Position numbers and translations under genes: made by a program
Source: Limihaloglobus sulfuriphilus
GTDB taxonomy: Bacteria > Planctomycetota > Phycisphaerae > Sedimentisphaerales > Sedimentisphaeraceae
DNA: 64,000 nucleotides
Assembly (NCBI RefSeq): GCF_001999965.1
Contig: NZ_CP019646.1
Span: forward strand, 620,001-684,000
Direction of reading: 5' to 3'
Part shown: positions 26,469 to 34,607 of the stretch, one piece after another
Layout: each line of letters begins with the position of its first letter
How positions within the stretch are numbered: the stretch's first letter is position 1
The notes under the pieces: generated by a model
Databases searched by the model: none
What the model saw: only the letters and a program-made list of their open reading frames with translations
Told to the model about the DNA's origin: nothing

Positions 26469-29270
26469 ATGTCAAATCGAACAGCGTTCTCAACTCTTTG
26501 CATAGCTTTAGCGCTTATCTTTGCATTCTCATCGAACCTGCTTGCATTCGCAGGCGGCGACGGCACACCCGAAAATCCCTGGCAGGTCTCTACCGTACAG
26601 GACATTTTAGATGTAAACAATGACCTGAATGCATGTTATACCCTGACCAACAATATAGATTTTAATGACGCGGTTTATGAGGATTATGTGATTGGTGCTT
26701 TCTACGGCTCTTTCGACGGCAACGGGTTTACCGTAATGAACCTGGCACTGCAATCTTCCGCTTATAATTCAGGATTTTTCAGGTATATTTATCCAGAGGG
26801 AACCGTTAAAAATTTATTTATTTGTAACTTTCATGTAACAGGCCACATTTATGCAGGAGTTTTGACTGCATGGAACGGTGGTTTAATAGAGAACTGTCAT
26901 TCAGTTAGTGCTGACATAAAAGGCTTATACAGCGCAGCAGCTTTGGCTGGCCGCAACGGAGGGATTCTCAGAGATAGTTCTGCGGATGGTGATCTTTACG
27001 CAGCAGGAGGTTTACGTGAATTCGGCAGCTCAACCGGTGCTGCGGATTCTGGAATGCTTGTTGGAGTTAACAACGGAACAATAGAAAACTGTAATTCGTC
27101 GGGCTTGATACACCCTTACCCGGATGACCCTTCTCCTACCCACATACCTTTAGGATTCGGCGGTTTAGTTGGATTTAATGATGGCGGTATCATACAAAAC
27201 TGCTACTCAACAGCGTCATTGACAGATGTTTCTGGCGGCGGCCTTGTAGGGTGTAACAGCGACAATCATTTGGGGATTAGAGGACATGGAATCATCTTAG
27301 ACTCATACGCATCCGGGAATTTAGATAGAAGCGGAGGCGGGATCGCCGGTAACAACTCTGGCTACATTTCCGGATGCTATTCTGTCTGCACCATAACCGG
27401 CAGCGGAGGGGGTGTGGTTTCTTATAATAATGGATATGTTACGCAATGTTATTCCGGGGTAAACACCTTGGAAAGCGGCGGCGGCTTTGTCAGTTTAAAC
27501 GGTACAGACGGGGTGATAACAGACTGTTATTCGTTAACAAATGTTACCGGTGCGGGCGGCGGTTTTGCCCGTGAAAACGGGGGGTTAATCCTGGGCTGTC
27601 TTGCAAGGGGAGATGTTACAAGCTCTGAAGATTATGTTGGGGGTTTTGTGGGGCGAAATAGATATGGAGAGACAATTTATGGAGGGACAATTATCGACTG
27701 TTTCGCAACAGGAAATGTTACCGGCAATGAATACGTAGGCGGTTTCGCCGGCGAAAACTACTCGGGCAGAATTGAAAACTGCTTTTCTGCAGGCATGGTA
27801 ACCGGCAGCGGCAGGGTTGGCGGACTGATCGGATATATAACCGGCGGAATACAAAGAAACTGTTTCTGGGATAAAGATACCGCTCAACAGCCGGTCGGAT
27901 ATAACCACGACATGGTTGGATCGACGCTCATAGATAACGTAGCCGGCAAAACAACAGAACAGATGAAAAATGAAGAAATATTTCTTGAAGCCGGCTGGGA
28001 CCTAAACGGCGAAGATGCCAACGGAATTCAGGACACGTGGTATTGCAGTGAGGGCCAATACCCCTTGCTGACCCGTCTCAGACCGGACCATGCCCCGTTA
28101 GAGCTCCAAGGCTGCGGCACAGGAGAATCTCCATACATGATCAGCAGCGGGCGTGAGCTGCTATCCATTAGTCGGGATATATTCGCCCATTACGAGCTGA
28201 CCGGCAACATTTATCTGGCTAATACAGAATTTGTTTATTCACCCTTCCCGTATTTTTACGGCTCCCTGAACGGACAGGGGCATTTCATAGAAAACCTGCA
28301 TATCAGCGCGGAAGATTTTGCCTATATCGGTCTTTTCGGCAGGATTATGCCCTTGGTTTCTATAAGGAACTTGGGATTAAAGAACGCGACTGTTTCCGGT
28401 TTGGACGTTGTGGGCATACTGGCAGGAGACATCATTTTAGATAGAGACACAACCGGTGTGGGTAATGACAAACCTGTACTTATTAATAACTGCTTTTCAA
28501 CAGGGTCTGTAACCGGAAGCCAATCTGTCGGCGGCCTGATTGGCCTGGTGAATAACAGTGCCTGTAATATAATAAACTGCTATTCAACAGCTTCAGTAGT
28601 CGGTGATTCATCTGCCGGCGGCCTTATAGCGGGTAATGCGGGAATTGTATCAAACTGCTATGCTTCCGGTAATGTAAACGCAACTGACTATGCGGGCGGA
28701 TTTGTCTCCCAAAATTTCTACGGCAGTATTGAGAACTGCTATGCAGCAGGGGATGTACACTCACTACAATATTCTGGCGGGTTTGTCTCAGTAAACGATT
28801 CAGACGCTATTGTGTCAAATTCTTACGCGACAGGTATCGTAACTGCAGAGTCTTACGCCGGCGGTTTCGCCGGAAGAGACCGCAGTAGTGAACTGATAAT
28901 GAACTGCTTTTGGGATATAGATGCATCCGGCATGGAAGCAAGTGAAGCTGGGACCGGAAAAACCACCGCCCAGATGCAGGATATAAACACCTTTTTAAAT
29001 GCCGGCTGGGATTATGTTAATGAATCCGAAAACGGCAATATGGAGATATGGTATCAGACACTTGGCGGTTACCCTGTGTTGTACTGGCAGGCCGCGGCGG
29101 GAGATATCAACTGCGACGGTGTTGTTGATCTGGCAGATTTCACCCGGATGGTCGATTACTGGCTGCTGGCGAATGATGATATGGCAGAGGGTTACCGGCT
29201 GCTGGGCGATATAAACCATGACGGCAGTGTTGACCTGGCGGACTTCGCGGCGGCTCTCTGGCAGCTTTAA
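26469..29270 (+). CDS. Secreted GLUG-repeat protein with C-terminal dockerin
   Basis: A 933-residue exported protein. The signal peptide runs to about residue 27 (ends NLLAFA), followed by the block opener GGDGTPENPWQVSTVQD. Two long sections carry repeating GLUG-type units of the form GGFAGEN..G.IENCFS.G.VTG, each a beta-strand coil with a Cys. A dockerin type I domain (878-933) has two calcium-loop repeats, GDINCDGVVDLADF and GDINHDGSVDLADF. GLUG repeats are known from adhesins and surface proteins; dockerins bind cohesins. I infer an extracellular surface or matrix protein. Ribosome-binding site AAGGTGGG lies upstream. A paralogue is at 60178. Confidence 0.88.
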   Translation: MSNRTAFSTLCIALALIFAFSSNLLAFAGGDGTPENPWQVSTVQDILDVNNDLNACYTLTNNIDFNDAVYEDYVIGAFYGSFDGNGFTVMNLALQSSAYNSGFFRYIYPEGTVKNLFICNFHVTGHIYAGVLTAWNGGLIENCHSVSADIKGLYSAAALAGRNGGILRDSSADGDLYAAGGLREFGSSTGAADSGMLVGVNNGTIENCNSSGLIHPYPDDPSPTHIPLGFGGLVGFNDGGIIQNCYSTASLTDVSGGGLVGCNSDNHLGIRGHGIILDSYASGNLDRSGGGIAGNNSGYISGCYSVCTITGSGGGVVSYNNGYVTQCYSGVNTLESGGGFVSLNGTDGVITDCYSLTNVTGAGGGFARENGGLILGCLARGDVTSSEDYVGGFVGRNRYGETIYGGTIIDCFATGNVTGNEYVGGFAGENYSGRIENCFSAGMVTGSGRVGGLIGYITGGIQRNCFWDKDTAQQPVGYNHDMVGSTLIDNVAGKTTEQMKNEEIFLEAGWDLNGEDANGIQDTWYCSEGQYPLLTRLRPDHAPLELQGCGTGESPYMISSGRELLSISRDIFAHYELTGNIYLANTEFVYSPFPYFYGSLNGQGHFIENLHISAEDFAYIGLFGRIMPLVSIRNLGLKNATVSGLDVVGILAGDIILDRDTTGVGNDKPVLINNCFSTGSVTGSQSVGGLIGLVNNSACNIINCYSTASVVGDSSAGGLIAGNAGIVSNCYASGNVNATDYAGGFVSQNFYGSIENCYAAGDVHSLQYSGGFVSVNDSDAIVSNSYATGIVTAESYAGGFAGRDRSSELIMNCFWDIDASGMEASEAGTGKTTAQMQDINTFLNAGWDYVNESENGNMEIWYQTLGGYPVLYWQAAAGDINCDGVVDLADFTRMVDYWLLANDDMAEGYRLLGDINHDGSVDLADFAAALWQL

Positions 29271-29340
29271 CAACCGGATTTCAAATCCACTCATGCCTGT
29301 AAAGTCTTTGTCTAAACAAGTTACCCCCCGGTAGAGACAC

Positions 29341-29397
29341 ATTGCATGCGTCTCTCAATAATGTGTGCGTGTCTCAATATTGCATGCGTCTCTCAAC
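29341..29397. repeat. Three 19-bp tandem repeats
   Basis: Units start at 29341, 29360 and 29379, period exactly 19. Units 1 and 3 differ only in the last base (ATTGCATGCGTCTCTCAAT and ...AAC), and unit 2 is a variant. Each contains the self-complementary TGCATGC or a variant. The rest of the 29271-29602 gap holds only a doubtful transposase scrap. Confidence 0.8.
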
Positions 29398-29589
29398 AAT
29401 TTGGAGAAAATATGGAACGAGCCTATATTTAATCATCAGGGCCATCACTGGACAGAGCGTCATATAACCTGGCTGCGTGGTATAAAGTTCGAAGAGCCGG
29501 CCGGGTTCATATGGTTTACAGCAACCCGGTATGACGTAAGAAAACAGGCTCAGCCGCAGAAAATGATAAAAGACCGTTTACACAGTTAA
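29365..29589 (+). pseudogene. Possible transposase remnant (IS110-like), doubtful
   Basis: An open frame of 74 codons that begins at a GTG inside the 19-bp repeats, so its N-terminus is not natural. The segment GHHWTERHITWLRGIKFEEPAG recalls the conserved W..H..WLR.l.F..PA motif near the middle of IS110-family transposases. No catalytic parts, no terminal structures and no ribosome-binding site are seen. It is most likely a fragment or a chance frame. Confidence 0.28.
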
Positions 29590-29602
29590 ATGAACAGAGC
29601 CT

Positions 29603-30151
29603 TTAATTCCAGCCTTGCGGGTAGGAGACATTTACCTTGGGAATCCCGTACTCTTTACAAAGCGTTTCCACAAGGTCTTCTGCGCGTTTGATTTGTGTGT
29701 CAGATGGAAGAGCCCTGATAGGGTGGCCGATTACACATATTCTTATAGTTTTACGAGAGCCGTACCAGTTATCCCCCTGGAGGCATCTGTACTGGTTTCT
29801 CCATCGGTCACTGGTTTGTATCGCACCGTTTTTCTCGCCGTTGCAGATAACAAAGTGAAGGTTCGCGTCTTTTTCTGTCGAAGAATTGTTGAACATTGCC
29901 ACAGTGCCCATATCTCCGGCAGATGTTCTTGAGTAGAATATTTCGACATATTCCCAGTCCGTTTTTGTTACAGAGGGATTTCTGGAAAGGGCATTCCTTA
30001 CACTTGCAAGCTGTGTGTAACTTGTCAAGCTGTATTCGTGCATTCCCTGATGAGGTCTGGGGGTGTCAAAAATCAAGAGAACGGCACTGCCTACAGTCAT
30101 AGCTGCTATAAAAGAAATAAATACTATTTGCCTTCTGTTCAATTGACCCAA
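29603..30151 (-). CDS. Membrane-anchored amidase-like protein, probably inactive
   Basis: A 182-residue protein with an N-terminal transmembrane anchor (about 8-27) and an outer domain shaped like the peptidoglycan-recognition/Amidase_2 fold: DWEYVEIFYSRTSAGDMG, LHFVICNGEKNGAIQTSDRW, IRICVIG, TQIKRAEDLVETLCKEYGIP. Active members have HH in the first strand (here FY) and a later His plus Cys/Asp zinc ligands; the protein stops where those should be. I infer a peptidoglycan-binding pseudoenzyme. It is a single gene on the minus strand. Confidence 0.6.
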   Translation of the reverse strand: MGQLNRRQIVFISFIAAMTVGSAVLLIFDTPRPHQGMHEYSLTSYTQLASVRNALSRNPSVTKTDWEYVEIFYSRTSAGDMGTVAMFNNSSTEKDANLHFVICNGEKNGAIQTSDRWRNQYRCLQGDNWYGSRKTIRICVIGHPIRALPSDTQIKRAEDLVETLCKEYGIPKVNVSYPQGWN

Positions 30152-30446
30152 GCTTTCAATCTGTTCCAGACAGTTAAATAAAGAGGTTTTACCTTACCTA
30201 AATCTTTATACCATCTATGACTATGGTCTTACAAGAGAAAAATAAAAAATTTTTTAAAAAAGTAGGAAAAAAGTCGAGAAAAAGCCAAAAAAATTAAAAA
30301 AGACATGAAATTTTGTACAAAACTGTCAAAATACTAATAAATAGATATTTTCGTGTACTCTGTTGTTTAATATGTGTTTTACAACGGGCATTCGAATTTA
30401 CGGAATTATCGGCCTGTAGTCGATAGATATTTACAGTTGGATTAAC

Positions 30447-30950
30447 ATGAGTTACAAAAATCATATTAAGGCGGTCTTTCCAGGTTCATTTGATCCTATA
30501 ACAAACGGCCATATTGACGTCGCCATGCGCGGATTAAAAATGTTTGACGAGCTGGTAATCTCGGTCGGCGATAACCAGGCAAAGTCAGAGCTTTTTTCCG
30601 CGGAGGAGCGGGTCGAAATGATACGGGAGATATTTGCCGGTCAGAGCCGCGTTTCTGTAGAGAGTTATTCGGGCTTGACAGTGGAATACGCCCGGCAGGC
30701 CGGGGCCACGGTAATGCTTAGAGGGCTGCGTAACCTGACCGATGTACAGTATGAATTTCAGCTTGCTATGACCAACCGTGCGGTAGCCGGCATCGAGACG
30801 GTATTTGTAATGACGAGTGAGCGTTACGGTTTTGTCAGCTCGACTATGATACGTGAAGTTGCTACGCTTGGCGGGGATGTTTCCGAGCTGATTCCAGAGC
30901 TTGTTTACTCCAGGCTCAAAGATAAAATCAATCCCGCAAGGAGGCAGTGA
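30447..30950 (+). CDS. coaD: Phosphopantetheine adenylyltransferase
   Basis: Adenylates 4'-phosphopantetheine in the fourth step of coenzyme A synthesis. The nucleotidyltransferase TxGH motif is TNGH at residues 19-22 in FPGSFDPITNGH, and the second motif is VSSTMIREVA. Length 167 is normal. The CoA genes coaB/coaC are elsewhere in the window, about 19 kb to the left. It overlaps or nearly abuts the pterin-synthase-like gene. Confidence 0.95.
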   Translation: MSYKNHIKAVFPGSFDPITNGHIDVAMRGLKMFDELVISVGDNQAKSELFSAEERVEMIREIFAGQSRVSVESYSGLTVEYARQAGATVMLRGLRNLTDVQYEFQLAMTNRAVAGIETVFVMTSERYGFVSSTMIREVATLGGDVSELIPELVYSRLKDKINPARRQ

Positions 30951-30952
30951 CA

Positions 30953-31321
30953 GTGTATGAGGTTTTGATAGAATACGTTTTTCAGGCATCGCACGCGGTA
31001 TGTATGCCGGCGGGGGGGCTGATGGAGGATATGCACAGCCACGAATGGAGGCTCAAGGCGGCGTTTGGGGCAGATAAACTTGACGAAAATGGTTTTGCGA
31101 TTGAATTTTCTCAGGCTCAATCACTAATCAGGGATACTTTGAGTCCGTTAGAGGGTAAGGTTTTAAATAATATCCCTGTATTTGAGGGTGAAATTCCGAC
31201 AACCGAGATTCTATCCCGTTATATTTACAGAAATTTAAAAAAAAGGTTGCAATCAGACCTGAAAATAAACTATATTGAACTTACAGAGGCTCCCGGCTGT
31301 ACAGTAATATATAAAGAATAG
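30953..31321 (+). CDS. 6-pyruvoyl-tetrahydropterin synthase-like protein (QueD/PTPS family)
   Basis: A 122-residue member of the PTPS/QueD family. Zinc ligands are His14, His28 and His30 (FQASH ... MHSH). The usual Cys four residues before the zinc HxH is Met24; next to it is Glu25, giving an ExxHxH pattern. That resembles the PTPS-III subgroup, which can form 6-hydroxymethyl-dihydropterin for folate rather than the QueD product. GTG 30953 is chosen because AAGGAGG (30938-30944) is 8 bases upstream; the GTG at 30947 is too close. It is co-transcribed with coaD. Confidence 0.75.
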   Translation: MYEVLIEYVFQASHAVCMPAGGLMEDMHSHEWRLKAAFGADKLDENGFAIEFSQAQSLIRDTLSPLEGKVLNNIPVFEGEIPTTEILSRYIYRNLKKRLQSDLKINYIELTEAPGCTVIYKE

Positions 31322-31416
31322 AGCCGAAGCCGATATTTATGTTTTATATCGAAATGTTGTTTGTAATCCCTTGAGGATTACGGCTTTAATATTAATACTC
31401 AAGTGTGAGTTTGAAA

Positions 31417-31941
31417 ATGAAATGTCAAAGCTGCCATAACAACCCTGCTGTGGTACATCTGGTAAAGATGGTTAACGGTTTAAAATCCGAGATGCATCTT
31501 TGTATAAAATGTGCCGCGAAATTTACTTCTCAGCTTGAGGAGTCGCTTGAACTTGATAAGGTTCTTGGCGAGCTTCTTGCACAGCTTGAGGAGAGCGAAC
31601 CGTCACAGGAGTTATCCGAGGTCAAAGAGATAAGTGCAGACGAGATTGGCCTGCATTGCCCTGATTGCGGTATTGATGAGAGCAGTGTGAAAAATGACCT
31701 CCTTTTAGGCTGTGCCAGTGATTATTTTGTTTTCAGTCAGTTTATAGGCAAAAGCCTTGCACGCTTTCAGGATGGCAACACTTTTCATAAAGGTAAGATA
31801 CCGCACAATCTTGATTCCAAGGTTGACCGCAAGCCTCTTATTATTTTCCTCAAACAGCAGCTTGTCAACGCTGTAGAGCTTGAAGAGTATGAGCTGGCCG
31901 CAGACTTAAGGGACAGGATTGATTCACTGACATGCAGCTAA
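31417..31941 (+). CDS. mcsA: McsA-like zinc-finger activator of the arginine kinase
   Basis: A 174-residue protein. Two Cys pairs at the N-terminus (Cys3/Cys6 and Cys29/Cys32) form a zinc finger, a second Cys pair occurs near residue 88, and the C-terminus has a UvrB/C-like motif (LKQQLVNAVELEEYELAADLRDRID). This is the McsA plan; McsA binds McsB and stimulates it. ATG 31417 gives the natural MKCQSC start; upstream GTG/TTG codons have no better signal. It overlaps mcsB by 10 bases. Confidence 0.88.
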   Translation: MKCQSCHNNPAVVHLVKMVNGLKSEMHLCIKCAAKFTSQLEESLELDKVLGELLAQLEESEPSQELSEVKEISADEIGLHCPDCGIDESSVKNDLLLGCASDYFVFSQFIGKSLARFQDGNTFHKGKIPHNLDSKVDRKPLIIFLKQQLVNAVELEEYELAADLRDRIDSLTCS

Positions 31942-32984
31942 ACGAATTGAGTACAGGACCTTGCGGGTGGTTTGATCAGACGGATCAGAATTCGGGGATT
32001 GTGATATCCTCGCGTGTGCGCCTTGCCAGGAATATTAAAGGTTATAATTTCTCTTCCACTTTAAGCAGTGAAAGTTCGCTTGAGCTGTTGAATCAGCTTT
32101 ATTGTGTGATAGACGAGAAAACCAATCATAATCTGTCATTCTTCCGCATAGACAATATGACTGAGCTTGAGGTTAATTTCCTTGTGGAGAGGAATCTCAT
32201 AACCAGCGTAATGGCCTTTTCTTCGATGCCCAGAGGTGTTTTTCTCTCTGATAATGAGCTCACCAGCATTATGGTCAATGAAGAGGATCATCTACGTTTG
32301 CAGGCTTTCTCGCCCGGGTTTAATCTTAATGCCTGCTGGAAGCGGATTGACAGGCTTGATGATCTTATTGAGTCATCGGTAAAATACGCCTTTGACAGCA
32401 GGCTTGGCTATCTGACTGCGTGTCCTACAAATGTGGGAACCGGTTTGCGTATCTCGGTTATGCTGCATCTTGCCGGCCTGAAAATGACCGGAGAGCTGGA
32501 GAAGGTAAAAAAATCCGCCTCGGCCATGAAACTTGCTTTGCGGGGTCTCTGGGGTGAGGGCAGCGGAGCAATGGGAGATATGTACCAGGTTTCAAATGAG
32601 CTGACTCTGGGGATATCGGAGCAGGATTGTTTAAATGATTTCACAGAAAATATAATCCCTCAGATTGTTAAGTATGAAATGATAGCCCGCGAAGAGCTTC
32701 TCCGCCGTCCTGCGATACTGGATGACAAAATATTCAGGGCACTGGCTATACTCAAAAACGCCAGGATGATAAGCTCTGCTGAAGCGATGAGCCATCTTTG
32801 CCGGCTCAGGCTTGGGATTCTGCTTGGAAGGGTTACAGAGGTATCGCTGGAAAGAGTAAACGGTCTTTTCTTCTTTATTCTGCCTTCGCACCTGCAAATG
32901 AGTCTGGGCAAACAGCTTACCCGCGAAGAGAGGGATTATCTAAGGGCAAATCTCATTCGGGATATTCTTCGCGGCGGCGAGTGA
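31932..32984 (+). CDS. mcsB: Protein arginine kinase McsB
   Basis: A phosphagen-kinase-fold enzyme of 350 residues that phosphorylates arginine on proteins, marking them for degradation in Firmicutes. SSRVRLARN (about 26-34) and the ACPTNVGTGLRISV segment with the catalytic Cys are present, as are the N-terminal GWF and the EGSGAMGDMYQVSNE block. Start ATG 31932 lies within mcsA, so synthesis is coupled. No clpC or ctsR is in the window, so substrates and degradation partners are not known here. Confidence 0.92.
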   Translation: MQLNELSTGPCGWFDQTDQNSGIVISSRVRLARNIKGYNFSSTLSSESSLELLNQLYCVIDEKTNHNLSFFRIDNMTELEVNFLVERNLITSVMAFSSMPRGVFLSDNELTSIMVNEEDHLRLQAFSPGFNLNACWKRIDRLDDLIESSVKYAFDSRLGYLTACPTNVGTGLRISVMLHLAGLKMTGELEKVKKSASAMKLALRGLWGEGSGAMGDMYQVSNELTLGISEQDCLNDFTENIIPQIVKYEMIAREELLRRPAILDDKIFRALAILKNARMISSAEAMSHLCRLRLGILLGRVTEVSLERVNGLFFFILPSHLQMSLGKQLTREERDYLRANLIRDILRGGE

Positions 32985-33120
32985 GGCCGGGAGAATCGCC
33001 TTTAAGTGAGTCTTATATTAACCCGCATAAAAAATTTTCAATGCCGCCGGAATTATTAATTATTACATTCTCAGGGATTTTGATTGTAATATCTTTGGAT
33101 ATGATTAAAATAGCCTCTTA

Positions 33121-33204
33121 ACGCTGGGGGTGGCCTTAGAGCCTGAGAAATACCCTTGGAACCTGATCAGAGCCGGTTTCGGTATAAACTGCGTAGGGAA
33201 GCGA
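33121..33204 (+). promoter_or_regulatory. TPP riboswitch (THI element) upstream of thiC
   Basis: The conserved thiamin pyrophosphate aptamer is clear: GGGGGTGGCC, CTGAGAAATACCC, TTGGAACCTGATC and GCGTAGGGAAGC in the right order, closed by CGCT (33122-33125) with AGCG (33200-33203). It lies between mcsB and thiC, which is the expected target. A weak promoter (TTGATT near 33080, TAAAAT near 33106) may start the leader. Confidence 0.95.
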
Positions 33205-33218
33205 GTTTAAACGAAATT

Positions 33219-33252
33219 AAAACGCTTCCGTTCATTATCGGGAGCGTTTTTT
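33219..33252 (+). terminator. Riboswitch expression-platform terminator
   Basis: AAAACGCTTCCG (33219-33230) pairs with CGGGAGCGTTTT (33239-33250), with a T run to 33252. The left arm CGCTTCC can instead pair with GGAAGCG (33197-33203) in the aptamer's 3' end, giving an antiterminator. This predicts ligand-dependent termination before thiC. Confidence 0.85.
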
Positions 33253-33287
33253 ATTTTGATAGCTTACAATAACGGAGCTGAATTATC

Positions 33288-34604
33288 ATGGCAACACAAC
33301 TTGAAGCCGCCCGCAGGGGCGATACTAACGAAGTAATGCAATTCGTTGCAGACACAGAGAATATATCTATTGAAACCGTTCAAAAGGAGCTTGCCGCCGG
33401 CCGGCTGGTGATTCCCGCTAACAAGATGCACCTTGCGTGGAATCTTAAGCCAAAAGCCATTGGAAGGGCGGCCGCCATCAAGGTCAATGCTAATATCGGT
33501 ATGAGCAGTGTCAGCTCGTCTCTTGACGATGAAGTCAAGAAGATGAAAACAGCTATTAGTTACGGCGCAGATGCTGTTATGGATTTGAGCACCGGAGGCG
33601 ACCTCGATGAAACCCGCAAACGGCTGATAAGTGAATGTGAAGTTCCTTTTGGCACAGTGCCCATATACGAGGCGATACAGGGACGCGATGTTGACGATAT
33701 AACACCTGCTGTAATAATGGAGATAATCGAACGCCAGGCCAAGCAGGGTGTTGACTTCTTCACGATACATGCCGGTCTGCTTCGTGAGCATCTGCCGCTG
33801 CTTGAGTCCAGGGTTTGCGGCATTGTCAGCCGCGGCGGAGCTCTGATGTCTAAATGGATGCTTTCGCATAACCGTCAGAATATTATGTATGAGTTATTCG
33901 ACGATATCTGCGCGGTGATGCGTGATTATGATGTCTGTTTTTCACTTGGTGATGGGCTCAGACCCGGTTGCGGCGCTGACGCAACAGACGAGGCTCAAAT
34001 CGCAGAACTCCGTACGCTTGGAGAACTTACACAGCGTTCGTGGGAAAACGGCTGCCAGGTTATGGTCGAGGGGCCCGGTCATGTGCCGTTCAACCAGATA
34101 GAAGAAAATATGCGGATTCAGGACGAGATATGCCAGGGCGCGCCGTTTTATGTTTTAGGCCCGCTGGTTACGGATATTGCCCCGGGTTATGACCATATAA
34201 CTTCAGCGATAGGCGGTACAGCCGCCGGTTATTACGGCGCTTCATTCCTGTGCTATGTCACGCCGAGGGAACATCTTGGCCTGCCGGGCGATGATGATGT
34301 CCGGCAGGGTGTTATGGCTGCCAGAATCGCTGCACACGCCGCGGATGTCGCCAGAGGTTTCCCCGGAGCCGCTGACAGGGATCTGGCCATCAGCAAGGCA
34401 AGGGCCAATCTTGAATGGGACAAACAGATAGATTCATCCCTTGATCCGGTAACAGCCAGAAGAATGCACGAAGAGGCAGGCAAAGAAAGCCGAATGTCTG
34501 CCGAAGATGTTGATTACTGTACTATGTGCGGCCGCGACTGGTGCAGCGTGAGGATTAACCGTGAAATACGGGACACATTTTTCTCACGTGAAAAATCACA
34601 ATAA
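33288..34604 (+). CDS. thiC: Phosphomethylpyrimidine synthase
   Basis: Radical-SAM type enzyme of 438 residues that rearranges aminoimidazole ribotide to HMP phosphate for thiamine. The unusual C-terminal CX2CX4C cluster site is Cys411, Cys414 and Cys419 (YCTMCGRDWCSVR). GADAVMDLSTGGDL, TIHAGL, ALMSKWM and EGPGHVP blocks are the family core. It is the short form typical of bacteria that lack the eukaryote-like N-terminal extension. Controlled by the TPP riboswitch just upstream. Confidence 0.97.
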   Translation: MATQLEAARRGDTNEVMQFVADTENISIETVQKELAAGRLVIPANKMHLAWNLKPKAIGRAAAIKVNANIGMSSVSSSLDDEVKKMKTAISYGADAVMDLSTGGDLDETRKRLISECEVPFGTVPIYEAIQGRDVDDITPAVIMEIIERQAKQGVDFFTIHAGLLREHLPLLESRVCGIVSRGGALMSKWMLSHNRQNIMYELFDDICAVMRDYDVCFSLGDGLRPGCGADATDEAQIAELRTLGELTQRSWENGCQVMVEGPGHVPFNQIEENMRIQDEICQGAPFYVLGPLVTDIAPGYDHITSAIGGTAAGYYGASFLCYVTPREHLGLPGDDDVRQGVMAARIAAHAADVARGFPGAADRDLAISKARANLEWDKQIDSSLDPVTARRMHEEAGKESRMSAEDVDYCTMCGRDWCSVRINREIRDTFFSREKSQ

Positions 34605-34607
34605 CCG

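Noticed and set aside
29365-29589. Complete IS element near the 19-bp repeats
   Set aside because: No terminal inverted repeats, no target duplications and only a short IS110-like motif; called as a doubtful remnant only.
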